A stretch of 64,000 nucleotides of DNA from Paenibacillus assamensis DSM 18201 (GTDB lineage Bacteria > Bacillota > Bacilli > Paenibacillales > Paenibacillaceae), in NCBI RefSeq assembly GCF_000422445.1, contig NZ_AULU01000011.1, forward strand, positions 159,248 through 223,247. The letters are read 5' to 3'. Every line of letters starts with the position of its first letter. Position 1 is the first letter of the stretch. The notes under the pieces were generated by a model, which saw only the letters and a list, made by a program, of their open reading frames with translations, was not told where the DNA came from and ran no database searches. Shown here piece after piece: positions 15,913 to 24,669 of the stretch. The translations under genes and the position numbers were made by a program.

Positions 15913-17734
15913 ATGAACAAGAAAGTCGCTAGTATCATGATGTGCCTCTTAGTATTCACAGCAGTTATTTCGAACGCCTGGAATGTGAGCAGTGCTAGTC
16001 CGAGTGTTAGCCCTATCCCTCTAGCAGGTAATCAGTCGGAAACGGTGAAAAATGTGACGGTTGAGGCTATTGTGGGCAGCAATATGCTGATTGAAGAGAA
16101 GGCTAAGAAGATTGTCTCCCTCATGAATGATAAGGAAAAGATTGGCCAGCTCGTCATGTATACCCCTACGAATCAAGCAGATCCCTTTTCTGAGAAGATG
16201 ATCAAGGAATATAATGTGGGCAGCGCTTTAATAACTGCCATTATGAGAAACACAGTAGAGACAGCAAAGTTCACGAACGACTTACAGCTATTGGCATTTC
16301 AATCTCGCCTAGGCATTCCGTTATTTATTTCTGGTGATATGGAAAATGGAACGGCGCAGCGAGTTCCTGCTACCGGTATTATTTTACCTAGACAGATGGC
16401 GATTGGAGCTACGCGCAGTATAGAGTATGCGGAACAAGCAGCTCGCATAACGGCTAAGGAAGCAAAAGCGATGGGCTTTCAATGGAGCTACTCGCCAGTT
16501 GTAGACGTAAACTCGAACATGGAGAACCCGGTTATTGGCGTTCGTTCATTTGGAGAGCAGACACAAATGGTCAGCGACATGGCTGTTGCGCAATTGAAAG
16601 GGTATCAAAGTGAAGGTGTATTATCTAGCGCGAAGCATTTCCCAGGCCACGGGGATACCGATTTTGATACACACTACGTTATCCAAAGTATCTTACAGTG
16701 AAGATGTATTGAGACAAGTGCATCTCCCTCCATTCAAAGCTGTTATCGATCAAGGGATCGAATCGATTATGACCTCCCACATTATTATTGAAGCGATTGA
16801 CCCTACCTTACCAGCAACGTTATCGAAAAAAGTTCTAACCGGATTACTGCGTGAAGATTTAGGATTTAAAGGGATGATTATTACCGATGCGATGGTTATG
16901 GACGCGATATCTAAAAACTGGGGAGCTGGCGAAGCCGCCGTTATGGCTGTTAATGCAGGTGCAGATATTGTCATGGCCAATGGCTCTGCAGCAGATCAAA
17001 TCGAGACGCTGGATGCTCTATATAACGCACTTCAAGCTGGGAAAATTGAGAAGAGTCGTGTGGATGATGCAGTAACACGGATTATTACTTATAAATTAAA
17101 GATGAAGACGTTCGACAACCGATATGTTGACGTGAATCAAGCTGTAAAAATAGTAGGGAATGAAGATCATTGGAATCGTTCCTACCAGATGGCTTTGGAC
17201 TCGATTACATTGCTCAAAAATGACAGTGTGCTGCCGTTTAATCCTCGATCCGATGAGAAAACACTTGTTGTAAGTATGGCCTATGCGGAGCGGATCGCAA
17301 AGATGGTTAGGGCTGTAAGCAAAGGCGAAGTACTGGCCTATCAGGCGGCACCAGCTATGGGAGAACCATTGGATGCAACGGAAGAAGCCATTCAAGGAGC
17401 ACTTGCCAAAGCAAAGCTAGTAGATCGGATTATTGTATTTACGCAGTCAGACCGCAAAATTCCAAAAGGACAAATTGATCTTGTAAACCAGCTAATCGCG
17501 ACTGGTAAGCCTGTAGTGACCGTTGCTCTCGGCAACCCTAGCGATATCGTAAGTTTGCCAAATGCGAAGGCTTACATAGCGGCTTATGCGGCAGATACTT
17601 GGTATTGGACTACCCCTGTTCCGATTTCTTGGAATGCATCTATCGAAGTCATTTTCGGTACGAATCCAAAAGGGAAACTACCTGTAACCTTAAGCAAAGA
17701 GTATCCGAGAGATTTTGGATTGAGCTATCGCTAG
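15913..17734 (+). pseudogene. Secreted GH3 glycosidase (beta-N-acetylhexosaminidase-like), frameshifted
   Basis: The first frame (15913 to TGA at 16701) encodes a signal peptide (MNKKVASIMMCLLVFTAV, cleavage near SSA) and the front of a GH3 TIM barrel. It ends in the family signature KHFPGHGDTDFDTH, which holds the acid/base histidine. The second frame (to 17734) continues with the expected LSKVSYSEDVLRQVHLPPF, the nucleophile Asp in GMIITDAMVMDAI, and a C-terminal GH3_C-like domain. The break lies at an (AC)3 run at 16669-16674; one more AC restores a single frame of about 607 codons. So either a 2-bp deletion inactivated the gene or it is a sequencing error. GAAGGAGAAG precedes the chosen ATG. 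Intact, it would act on peptidoglycan or chitin-type sugars outside the cell. Confidence 0.85.
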
Positions 17735-17778
17735 CTAGATACAACGAGTCAAGTATTCGCAGCTTATCGTGTTCATTT

Positions 17779-17811
17779 AAAGCAGCCTAATTGCAGGCTG
17801 CTTTTCTTATT
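17779..17811 (+). terminator. Terminator after the GH3 gene
   Basis: AAAGCAGCCT and AGGCTGCTTT form a perfect 10-bp stem with a 6-nt loop followed by TCTTATTTT. Confidence 0.85.
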
Positions 17812-17863
17812 TTGTTCGGTGTGGCGTGTTTACGATGAAAGATAATTTCCATATGTGAGGTGT

Positions 17864-18550
17864 TTATTTTCTAGCAAACAAAACTACGAAGTTAAAATAT
17901 TTATACACACAATCTACTTCTGAAAATCCGATTTCTTGCAGCCAATTGATCTGTGTTTGCAGCGGAGACATTTTATCTAGTTTCGTTCTTTCATATGCAG
18001 CATCTATCTCTTGTCTGGATAATTGGCTCGCTTCCACTTTATCCTTCCAGTCGGTTGTATAAAGAGATTGAATAAACGGAGTATGCCCTAGAACTTGATC
18101 AGCATTAATAAATATACCGCCCGGCTTCAAATGCGAATATGTATTTTTATATAAAGTTTGTTTGTCGGCATCGGTTAAATGGTGTATCGATAGGCCAGAA
18201 ATGATTATGTCATATTTCTCAGGTGAGATGAAGTTCGTATAATCATCCACGATGTAAGTGACGCTTGTTGATCCTTTGAATCTTAGCTTCGCGATTTCTA
18301 GCATTTTCTCAGACAAGTCGATAAGGGTGAGATTAGCGTCGGGATACTTCTGCATCATTAGTGACGAGAACAAGCCGGTTCCGGCGCCTAGGTCTAATAG
18401 GTTAGGGGAGCTTGTTGCTGACTGTGCTAGTGAAACGGATATACGGTAAAAGTCGTCAAAGCAGGGGATAAGCATTTTTCGTTGTTGGTCATACTGTTGC
18501 GCAGCTTCATCGAACTGAGACTTCAATTTATTCTGACTGTGGTCATTCAT
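17864..18550 (-). CDS. SAM-dependent class I methyltransferase
   Basis: The 228-aa protein has the Rossmann methyltransferase motifs in order: motif I LLDLGAGTGLFS (about residues 50-61), the acidic end of beta2 LTLIDLSEKML, the motif with VDDYTNF, and DIIISGLSIHHLTD for motif IV. A post-motif PGGIFINADQV follows. It belongs to the Methyltransf_25/12 group; the substrate is not visible. GGAGGTGGG lies 4 nt before the ATG, so the start is firm. It is monocistronic, convergent with the GH3 gene. Confidence 0.88.
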   Translation of the reverse strand: MNDHSQNKLKSQFDEAAQQYDQQRKMLIPCFDDFYRISVSLAQSATSSPNLLDLGAGTGLFSSLMMQKYPDANLTLIDLSEKMLEIAKLRFKGSTSVTYIVDDYTNFISPEKYDIIISGLSIHHLTDADKQTLYKNTYSHLKPGGIFINADQVLGHTPFIQSLYTTDWKDKVEASQLSRQEIDAAYERTKLDKMSPLQTQINWLQEIGFSEVDCVYKYFNFVVLFARK

Positions 18551-18669
18551 ACGCCCACCTCCAAGTTTCTGACCCTATCATAGTTTAAGTTTGTTTATTC
18601 GTTAAATATATAGAATCTATTTGTGTAATAGAGTAGTCCTATAATGATAGTGGGGAACACGAATATCTT

Positions 18670-18948
18670 CTAACGATCATAGAAAAATACAAGAAGTACA
18701 ATCGAATTGTCTATTGCTTTGGAGTTAGATCCTCATTATCGTGGTACGTGATGGCTGCATGGATGGAATTGATGAAAGAAGCAAGGGGTTGTGACGCTGA
18801 ATCCAGATGTTATTTTTGTTGTGGATTATTTGGCTGATATCGATACGCAGCTGACAACGTATTTCCGCTGGAGGTCTCCATTGATACAGGTGGGCCGCTT
18901 GCGATTCAGCATGCGACTGAGCAAGTGCTTCATTTTATGAGCAAGTAA
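18670..18948 (+). pseudogene. Gene remnant with SIS/RpiR-like fragment
   Basis: Three short protein-like stretches lie in different frames: IVYCFGVRSSLSWYVMAAWM, which resembles the start of an SIS sugar-phosphate domain of RpiR-type regulators, then PDVIFVVDYLADIDTQL, then FPLEVSIDTGGPLAIQHATE running to a TAA at 18948. No start or ribosome site joins them. They look like the decayed end of one or two genes; family assignment is weak. Confidence 0.4.
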
Positions 18949-18975
18949 ATGGATAGGGGAGTCGGTGGTGATACA

Positions 18976-19728
18976 ATGACGAAGATTATACATAAGAAAT
19001 TTGGTGAGCGTGAATTAACGATTTATTTGCCAGAAGGGTATGAGGAAAGTTCGGATAGGTATCCAGTTATTTATGTGCAGGACAATGGGAACTTAGTTGA
19101 CCCTGAGAATAGTGACTCTCTTTCGATCATTCGTAACCTTACTGCTAAAGGAGAATTGCCAGCATTTCTATTTGTCGGCATTAAGCCATTTGACCGAAAT
19201 AATGAGTATACACCATTTGTATCTACCAATGTATTTGAGTCTGGGGAAAAAAAGTTTGGCGGTCAGGCGGCGCAATACGCTGCATATTTGGCTCATGAAT
19301 TGAAGCCGTATATCGACAGCCGCTATCGAACATTGCAAGAGGGCGAGCATACGGGAATAATGGGCTTTTCTTTTGGCGGACTCATTTCGTTATACACGGC
19401 ATTGCTTTACCCAGATGTATTTGGCAAAATAGGCAGCTTCTCGGGTTCGTTCTGGTTCCCCGGCATTGTAGATTGGGTGGATCAGCAGCCTGCGCACAGT
19501 CATGGGCAGCGGCTCTTTATGAATGTCGGACATGGCGAAGGTGCAGGACGAACGAATGGTCAGCAGTGGATGGTGCCCAACAACTTAGCAGTCTATGAAC
19601 TATTGCTGTGCAAAGGCTTCACGACACTTTCGGCGAAGCAAATCATCTTTGAAAGTGACTCGCATAATTTCGAGAAAGGTGTTTACTATTTACCTGAAGC
19701 GTTGAAATGGTTGTATGTGACGGCTTAG
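18976..19728 (+). CDS. Alpha/beta-hydrolase esterase (Fes/PF00756-like)
   Basis: The 250-aa protein starts with a typical short beta-hairpin (KFGERELTIYLPEGYE) and PVIYVQDNGNLV. It has the nucleophile elbow GFSFGG (Ser about residue 137), then GSFSGSFWFPG, and a late His in ESDSHNFEKGVYYLPEALKW. This matches the putative-esterase family that includes trilactone siderophore esterases and S-formylglutathione-hydrolase-like enzymes. No signal peptide, so cytoplasmic. I chose the ATG at 18976 (GGTGGTGA upstream); an ATG at 18949 is possible. A strong terminator follows. Real substrate unknown. Confidence 0.82.
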   Translation: MTKIIHKKFGERELTIYLPEGYEESSDRYPVIYVQDNGNLVDPENSDSLSIIRNLTAKGELPAFLFVGIKPFDRNNEYTPFVSTNVFESGEKKFGGQAAQYAAYLAHELKPYIDSRYRTLQEGEHTGIMGFSFGGLISLYTALLYPDVFGKIGSFSGSFWFPGIVDWVDQQPAHSHGQRLFMNVGHGEGAGRTNGQQWMVPNNLAVYELLLCKGFTTLSAKQIIFESDSHNFEKGVYYLPEALKWLYVTA

Positions 19729-19773
19729 CTGTCTTTCTGAGCTTAGGTGTGTGTATGTTAGAATACGATTAAT

Positions 19774-19813
19774 GAGCAGTTCCTCTTTTGAGATGAGGGA
19801 ACTGCTCTTTTTT
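19774..19813 (+). terminator. Terminator after the esterase gene
   Basis: GAGCAGTTCC pairs with GGAACTGCTC, loop closed further by TC/GA, followed by TTTTTT. Confidence 0.9.
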
Positions 19814-19900
19814 CATATTTAGCTGAGCATGCTCATGGCAGCAGTATGCAGCACGAATTGATCTCAAATTTCGGAAGTGTGAAGGATTCGGAGGTTTTAA

Positions 19901-19939
19901 ATATACGTTGACGCGTATATACGTTATGGTGTATATATT
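19901..19939 (+). promoter_or_regulatory. Promoter and operator of the ArsR-type gene
   Basis: ATATACG (19901-19907) and CGTATAT (19914-19920) are perfect inverted arms around TTGACG, a plausible -35 box, with TATATA 18 bp downstream. The expected transcript start falls at or next to the ATG at 19944, so the mRNA may be leaderless. An operator across the -35 box fits ArsR autorepression. Confidence 0.55.
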
Positions 19940-19943
19940 AACT

Positions 19944-20279
19944 ATGAAAACATTACCAATGCAGGTGTTGTTATTTACAATCGCAGAGCCCAATCGCTTT
20001 AACATCGTAGAGTTGTTAAAGAAAAGACCGCATTCGGTTGGGGAAATTGTAGAAGAGCTTCATATCGGTCAGCCGCAAGTGTCACGGCATTTGCGCATTT
20101 TGGGCGAGGCTGGACTGGTAGTTGTCCAGCATAAAGGTCAGCAGCGGATATATAGTCTGGAAGCGAGACCATTTCAGGAGCTGGATGCTTGGTTCGATTC
20201 CTTTAGCTTGTTATGGGAAGAGCGTCTTGATCAATTTGAGGACTATATGCTCGACATTTATAGAAAGGAGGAGCAGTAA
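19944..20279 (+). CDS. ArsR-family transcriptional regulator
   Basis: The 111-aa protein begins MKTLPMQVLLFTIAEPNRF and carries the winged helix with SVGEIVEELHIGQPQVSRHL (recognition helix) and the wing GLVVVQHKGQQRIYSLE. No CxC metal box is present, so it is a non-metal ArsR of the type usually placed before SRPBCC genes. The ATG at 19944 gives the normal family length; no ribosome site is seen before it, consistent with leaderless translation. Two genes for an SRPBCC protein and a small DUF protein follow in the same direction. Confidence 0.85.
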   Translation: MKTLPMQVLLFTIAEPNRFNIVELLKKRPHSVGEIVEELHIGQPQVSRHLRILGEAGLVVVQHKGQQRIYSLEARPFQELDAWFDSFSLLWEERLDQFEDYMLDIYRKEEQ

Positions 20280-20436
20280 CAGTAACGTTTAGCTGCAGGA
20301 GTAATAAGAAAATTATTAATAAATGAGATACCTTTAAGCGTTCGCTTGTTTTCATTTTAGCGTGAATATTGGATTACTACTCGAAGAACATACATGTTAC
20401 GAATGCTCTATTCGATTGCCATTTTGGAGGTATGCG

Positions 20437-20943
20437 ATGAACACGAAGACGACCATTATTAAAAATCATGAGCGGCGGGAACTTATCGTGGAGCGGATAG
20501 TTGCCATCCCTCGTAAGCTTGCTTGGCAAGGCTGGACGAAGCCTGAACATATTGTGCGTTGGTGGGGACCTCGAAATTGGACTGCTACGGTATATGAAAT
20601 GGATGTCCGCCCTGGAGGCGCATGGCGCTATCAATTAGCCGCTAATGATGGAACAAGTAAAGTATTATGCCAAGCCGTTTATCGTGAGGTTGATGAGCTT
20701 TCCAAGCTTGTCTATGTAGACTCAATGACAGATGAGAATTGGAATGTTATTAACGGTAGTGATATGTTAACGGCTGTTACGTTTAGCGATACGGTACAGG
20801 GCACGAAAGTTTCAATTACGACCCATTTTACAAGTGTGGAGCAGCTTGAAGGAGCTGAGGCGATGGGGATGATTGAAGGCTATACAGATACGTTAGAACG
20901 ATTGGAAGAGCACTTGCAGCTGCATGAATCAAACTCGCAATGA
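20437..20943 (+). CDS. SRPBCC / AHSA1-like (START-fold) protein
   Basis: The 168-aa product shows the AHSA1 family pattern: an early RRELIVERIVAIPRKLAWQG, the signature WTKPEHIVRWWGPRNWT, then RPGGAWRYQLA, and a C-terminal helix with EGYTDTLERLEEHL. This helix-grip fold binds hydrophobic ligands. Genes of this type commonly follow ArsR regulators, as here. TGGAGGTATG precedes the ATG at 20437. The ligand is unknown. Confidence 0.9.
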   Translation: MNTKTTIIKNHERRELIVERIVAIPRKLAWQGWTKPEHIVRWWGPRNWTATVYEMDVRPGGAWRYQLAANDGTSKVLCQAVYREVDELSKLVYVDSMTDENWNVINGSDMLTAVTFSDTVQGTKVSITTHFTSVEQLEGAEAMGMIEGYTDTLERLEEHLQLHESNSQ

Positions 20944-21028
20944 CATGATGGTTCAGACATAGATGCGGAGCGGGAACAAATACATCGAACTGTTACTCAT
21001 TCACGTAAATATAAGGAGGAATCGTCTT

Positions 21029-21502
21029 ATGACAGATAATCTTATGGAAACAGGTGCATATACCGCGCCAACGCCCAATCCTGATATGCAATCGTTGAAT
21101 CGCTTAGTTGGAAGCTGGAAGGTGAGCGGTGGTGTAGAAGGCATCGTTACTTATAGATGGATGGAAGGCGAATTTTTTCTTGTCCAAGAGGTTCAGTTGA
21201 AGCAGTACGGTCAAGATGTGAAAGGGATCGAGATTATCGGTCACGTAAAGCCGTTTGGCGAGGAGCCAAGCAAGGACATTAAGTCGCGTTACTATGACAG
21301 CATGGGCAATACGTTGGATTATGTGTACGAAATAGATGGTGACACGCTGATGATTTGGGGCGGTGAAAAGGGATCTCCTGCTTATTTCAAAGGCGAGTTC
21401 AGTGCGGATGGCAATGTCAATTCGGGCAGATGGGTGTACCCGGATGGCGGCGGATATGCGTCTACGATGACGAGAATTGAAACGGGCGCTGGTGCAGAGT
21501 AG
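21029..21502 (+). CDS. DUF1579-like lipocalin-type protein
   Basis: The 157-aa protein has LNRLVGSWKVSGGVEG near the start, the common opening of DUF1579/nitrobindin-like beta-barrels ('xLxGxWxxxG'). Alternating beta-strands follow, with RWMEGEFFLVQEV and GDTLMIWGGEKGSPAYFKG. AAGGAGGAATC lies 6-8 nt before the ATG at 21029. It forms the third gene of the ArsR-SRPBCC group (85 bp gap). Function unknown; a small-ligand carrier is likely from the fold. Confidence 0.75.
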   Translation: MTDNLMETGAYTAPTPNPDMQSLNRLVGSWKVSGGVEGIVTYRWMEGEFFLVQEVQLKQYGQDVKGIEIIGHVKPFGEEPSKDIKSRYYDSMGNTLDYVYEIDGDTLMIWGGEKGSPAYFKGEFSADGNVNSGRWVYPDGGGYASTMTRIETGAGAE

Positions 21503-21604
21503 CTATGGTAGCATTCGTTGTTAAGTTGCAGTGTTTATTGATGTTTAAAGCAGATAATATATAAAGTTTCGTGGGCGTTAATGCTGAAATAACCTAATAA
21601 ATGA

Positions 21605-21644
21605 TGCCACCTACTATGGAAAATATCCACGGCAGGTGGTTTTT
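21605..21644 (+). terminator. Terminator after the ArsR operon
   Basis: GCCACCT-type left arm (CCACCT at 21607) pairs with AGGTGG (21634), with an inner TGG/CCA pairing, followed by TTTTTC. Confidence 0.75.
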
Positions 21645-21766
21645 CATTTGTTCGATTATTCATTTAATCATTTAATCTATAAACGTAATCATCATGCAAT
21701 TATGTAATCATTCTACAGCAATTGTTCAACATAGTATTGGTATTCCAATTTCACTGGATCATGACG

Positions 21767-21793
21767 TGTCACAAAAACCAACCCTTTCTCGTT
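21767..21793 (+). promoter_or_regulatory. Predicted ECF41 sigma-factor promoter
   Basis: TGTCACA, then exactly 16 bp, then CGTT. From memory the ECF41 target consensus is TGTCACA in the -35 and CGTC in the -10 region. It lies just upstream of the oxidoreductase-sigma pair, so the sigma factor would control its own operon. Confidence 0.7.
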
Positions 21794-21826
21794 CTATTGT
21801 CAAACAGGAAAAGGGAGAGGATTGGA

Positions 21827-23005
21827 ATGAAAGAATTGACTTGTGTTGTTGTTGGCGGAGGTTTTGCTGGGATTCATGCAATAAAGGCGATACGTAAAGC
21901 ATTTCAGGAGAAAGAAGTGGGGCGGAAGCTTCGACTGATTCTATTGGACCCACATCCTTATCATGTACGAAAAGTGCTGCTGTTTCGCCCGGCTGTATCC
22001 AATGAGCCAATTACAATTCCTTGGAAACAGATTCTTCAAGATGATGCGCAGTTCGTTCAAGGGGCTCTGCAGTATGTGGAGAGCGATAAGAAATGGTTGA
22101 TGTACAAAGACGCGAAAGGGCAGGAGCAACGGATACATTATGATCTGCTCGTAGTAGCCATTGGCAGTGTCGCGCGTCAGCCGGAACCGGATCAAGGAGG
22201 TATTTCGTTAAACGATATTCATACCGCCGAGCGTATGCGGGAGCAGTGGTATACCAATATGAAGCTTGCCGCTGCAAAAGGAGAACAAGAACAGGAGCGA
22301 TTACTAACTGTAGCGGTTGCAGGAGCGGGCATAACCGGAATCGAGACAGCAGCCGAGCTGGCACACGCAATGCGAACGGAAGCTGTCATCATGGGCATCG
22401 ATCACGCGAAGGTGAAGGTACATTTATTGAATGCGCAGGATCGACTATTTAAGGATGGGCCTGCCAAGGCTTCGCGTAAATTGGACAGCACATTAGCGGA
22501 AATAGGCGTTGTCGTTCATCACCGTGAGAAAGCGATAAGCGAAGTAGATGGCAATCTTAATTTGTCCAGTGGTGCGAAGCTGCCTGTTGGTTTAACGATT
22601 TGGGCACTTGGTCTTATTGCGAACCCAGCTTTGCGCCATATGTCGCTGCCTCTTACGGATGATGGTAAAATTATCGTAGATGAATGCTATCGCGTACCGT
22701 CAGCACCAGGTATTTATTCCATTGGTGATTGTGCGCATGTTGTGGATATGGAGAGCGGCAAAGCGGATCAAATGACGTGTAAAGAGGCTATTCCACAAGC
22801 GAAGCGTTTAGGGAAAATTATGTTTGCCGATTTGACGGGGCGCCAAGCTCCACAGCACAAAAGAGTCTTAGATTCATACTCGATCGGTCTTGGACCAGAC
22901 CGTGGTTTATTATGGACCCATAAATGGGGACTTGATATCATTCTCACAGGTAGGTTGGCTTATAAGACGAAGAAAACATTATGGGATTATGTCAGTATGG
23001 TGTGA
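21827..23005 (+). CDS. FAD/NAD(P)-dependent oxidoreductase, NDH-2/FSP1-like
   Basis: The 392-aa protein has an N-terminal FAD Rossmann motif VVVGGGFAGIHAIKAI, a second dinucleotide motif VAVAGAGITGIETAAELA (about residues 164-181), and the C-terminal FAD segment PGIYSIGDCAHV. This is the two-dinucleotide-binding-fold family of type II NADH dehydrogenases and AIF/FSP1-like flavoproteins. AAGGGAGAGG stands 6 nt before the ATG at 21827. It is transcribed with the ECF41 sigma factor gene 98 bp downstream. Oxidoreductases are the usual partners of ECF41 factors, which supports a stress-response role. The electron acceptor is unknown. Confidence 0.87.
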   Translation: MKELTCVVVGGGFAGIHAIKAIRKAFQEKEVGRKLRLILLDPHPYHVRKVLLFRPAVSNEPITIPWKQILQDDAQFVQGALQYVESDKKWLMYKDAKGQEQRIHYDLLVVAIGSVARQPEPDQGGISLNDIHTAERMREQWYTNMKLAAAKGEQEQERLLTVAVAGAGITGIETAAELAHAMRTEAVIMGIDHAKVKVHLLNAQDRLFKDGPAKASRKLDSTLAEIGVVVHHREKAISEVDGNLNLSSGAKLPVGLTIWALGLIANPALRHMSLPLTDDGKIIVDECYRVPSAPGIYSIGDCAHVVDMESGKADQMTCKEAIPQAKRLGKIMFADLTGRQAPQHKRVLDSYSIGLGPDRGLLWTHKWGLDIILTGRLAYKTKKTLWDYVSMV

Positions 23006-23103
23006 GCACGTTTGATGCTTCATCGAGGTGTAAGCTCTAGCTCTAATTGCAATTGCAAAGTGCTATGTTTTTTGTTCAATGTTCTCATCAAAGGAGGCAG
23101 CCT

Positions 23104-23973
23104 ATGATTGAGCTTTATGAACAATATCGCGGCCTGATGTTCCGTCTTGCCTACCAATTAACCGGTTCTGCCGCTGATGCGGAAGATGCCGTTCAAGATG
23201 TCTTCGTCAAAGTACAAAGCGTCGACCCTAGTCGATTTAAGGAACCGAAAGCTTATTTGTGTAAAATGATTACGAACCGTTGTCTAGATCTGCTTCGTTC
23301 AGCGAGAAAGCGCCGCGAGCAGTATGTTGGCCCATGGCTGCCAGAGCCGATCCCGACGATGGATGATGATAGCTTTGAGGCGGTCGTTCGCAATGACCTG
23401 CTTTCCTATGCGATACTAGCGCTTCTTGAGCGGTTGTCCGCAGCCGAACGGGCTGTATTTGTGCTTAGGGAAGCGATGGGGTTCGATTATCCTACTATTG
23501 CTGGACTAATCGACAAGAGTGAATTGAATTGCCGCAAGCTGATGAGCCGCGCCAGAGGGAAGATGGGTGTATCCGAAGAGGAGCTGATCGGAAAAGGCTG
23601 TATCGGAGAAGAATGGGTGCAGCAGTTCCTTGCTGCGCTCTCGCTTGGCAAAGTCGATAAAGTATTGTCCATGCTTGCGGAGGATGCGGTGCTCTTATCT
23701 GATGGAGGCGGTAAAGTAACTGCTGCGGTTAACCCAATCATGACAAGTGATCGCGTTGCTCGCTTCTTGTTAGGGATTCGCCGGAATTGGCCTCAGGAAG
23801 CAGAAGGGGAAGGTGGCTTTGCCGTGGATCTGGCACCTATTAGTGGACAGACTGGAGTTGTTATTCGGAGCAATGGTGTTGTACAATCGGTGTTCTTCTT
23901 GGATATAAGACAAGGGAAAGTGCAACATATTTATATTGTTCGAAATCCCGATAAGCTGACACGTATCTCGTAG
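23104..23973 (+). CDS. ECF41-family RNA polymerase sigma factor with SnoaL-like domain
   Basis: The 289-aa protein has sigma region 2 (LFxxxYxxxxxxAEDxVQDVF-type, residues 3-66), the ECF41 linker motif WLPEP (78-82), sigma region 4 (about 98-150) and a C-terminal SnoaL-like domain. That domain carries the ECF41 hallmarks DGGGK (200-204) and NPDKL (281-285). In this group the fused C-terminal domain replaces an anti-sigma factor. AAAGGAGG precedes the ATG at 23104. Its likely promoter sequence is present 330 bp before the upstream oxidoreductase gene's end of leader, at 21767. The partner is that oxidoreductase; the inducing signal is unknown. Confidence 0.92.
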   Translation: MIELYEQYRGLMFRLAYQLTGSAADAEDAVQDVFVKVQSVDPSRFKEPKAYLCKMITNRCLDLLRSARKRREQYVGPWLPEPIPTMDDDSFEAVVRNDLLSYAILALLERLSAAERAVFVLREAMGFDYPTIAGLIDKSELNCRKLMSRARGKMGVSEEELIGKGCIGEEWVQQFLAALSLGKVDKVLSMLAEDAVLLSDGGGKVTAAVNPIMTSDRVARFLLGIRRNWPQEAEGEGGFAVDLAPISGQTGVVIRSNGVVQSVFFLDIRQGKVQHIYIVRNPDKLTRIS

Positions 23974-24154
23974 CGGGAAGTGGAGAACCTATAGGACCAT
24001 GTGTGCCATTTGAGATGCTAGATGGGCATCAAATGTATAGCCGCTGTTTAACGGGAGATCGATACTCTTGATATATTCGATGTTTTCGATGTATTTGATG
24101 TATGTAATGTTCTCGATAATCTTAATAATCGGAAAAGGCTTGAAGTGCTCTCTC

Positions 24155-24343
24155 TAACGATCGTCATTGACGTTATTTTGACGAAATTGGCTCTTATACA
24201 ATTCTAATGGTCGCCATTGAGCTTATTTTAGGAAAAGTAGCCCAGTTTAAGGTTTAGTCTAGTAAATAAGCGCTGTGGCGACCGTTATATTTTCAAACAA
24301 TCAAAAATACGCTGAATAACCACAATGGTAACCGTTAGCACAA
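24155..24343. repeat. Dispersed palindromic intergenic repeat, copy 2
   Basis: Four units in the same order as at 15474-15662: TAACGAT...GACGTTATTTT, TAATGG...GAGCTTATTTTAG, AAATAAGCGC...CCGTTA and GAATAACC...ACCGTTAGCACAA. Just before it (24071-24120) is a degenerate run of TTCGATGTA-like units. The gap 24463-24669 shows no gene I can support. Confidence 0.75.
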
Positions 24344-24432
24344 TGGGGAGCGGAGAGATCCTTTTTTCCCTCTTGATGTATAACAGAAAAGATGCAATAC
24401 AAAAGAGAAGATGCGTCTCAGATAAGAAATCA

Positions 24433-24462
24433 AAAAACGCTTGGAAATGTCCAAGCGTTTTT
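24433..24462. terminator. Bidirectional terminator
   Basis: AAAAACGCTTGGA and TCCAAGCGTTTTT form a perfect 13-bp stem with a 4-nt loop. It can serve the sigma-factor operon on the plus strand and the acetyltransferase gene on the minus strand. Confidence 0.88.
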
Positions 24463-24669
24463 ACGAACCATAATTAACTATGCGTATTCACCCATATGAA
24501 CGGCGATCATATGATGACAATTGCCCATCTCTTTTTGTATGCGTGTAACAGATATAAGCCGGTGTCCGTGTTGGCTGCGTGAGGGTCTGAAGCGGATAGC
24601 ATCGACAGAATACCACTAGAACTTGAATCTAGCGCGTGTCCACCCCAATGCCGATACGGACACTATCCA

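Noticed and set aside
18600..18948. Riboswitch or leader before the esterase gene
   Set aside because: The sequence reads as broken coding pieces rather than as conserved RNA structure.
24480..24668. Minus-strand protein-like stretches behind the acetyltransferase gene
   Set aside because: Short pieces read well in three different frames, each cut by stops and with no start signal; not enough to call a gene remnant.
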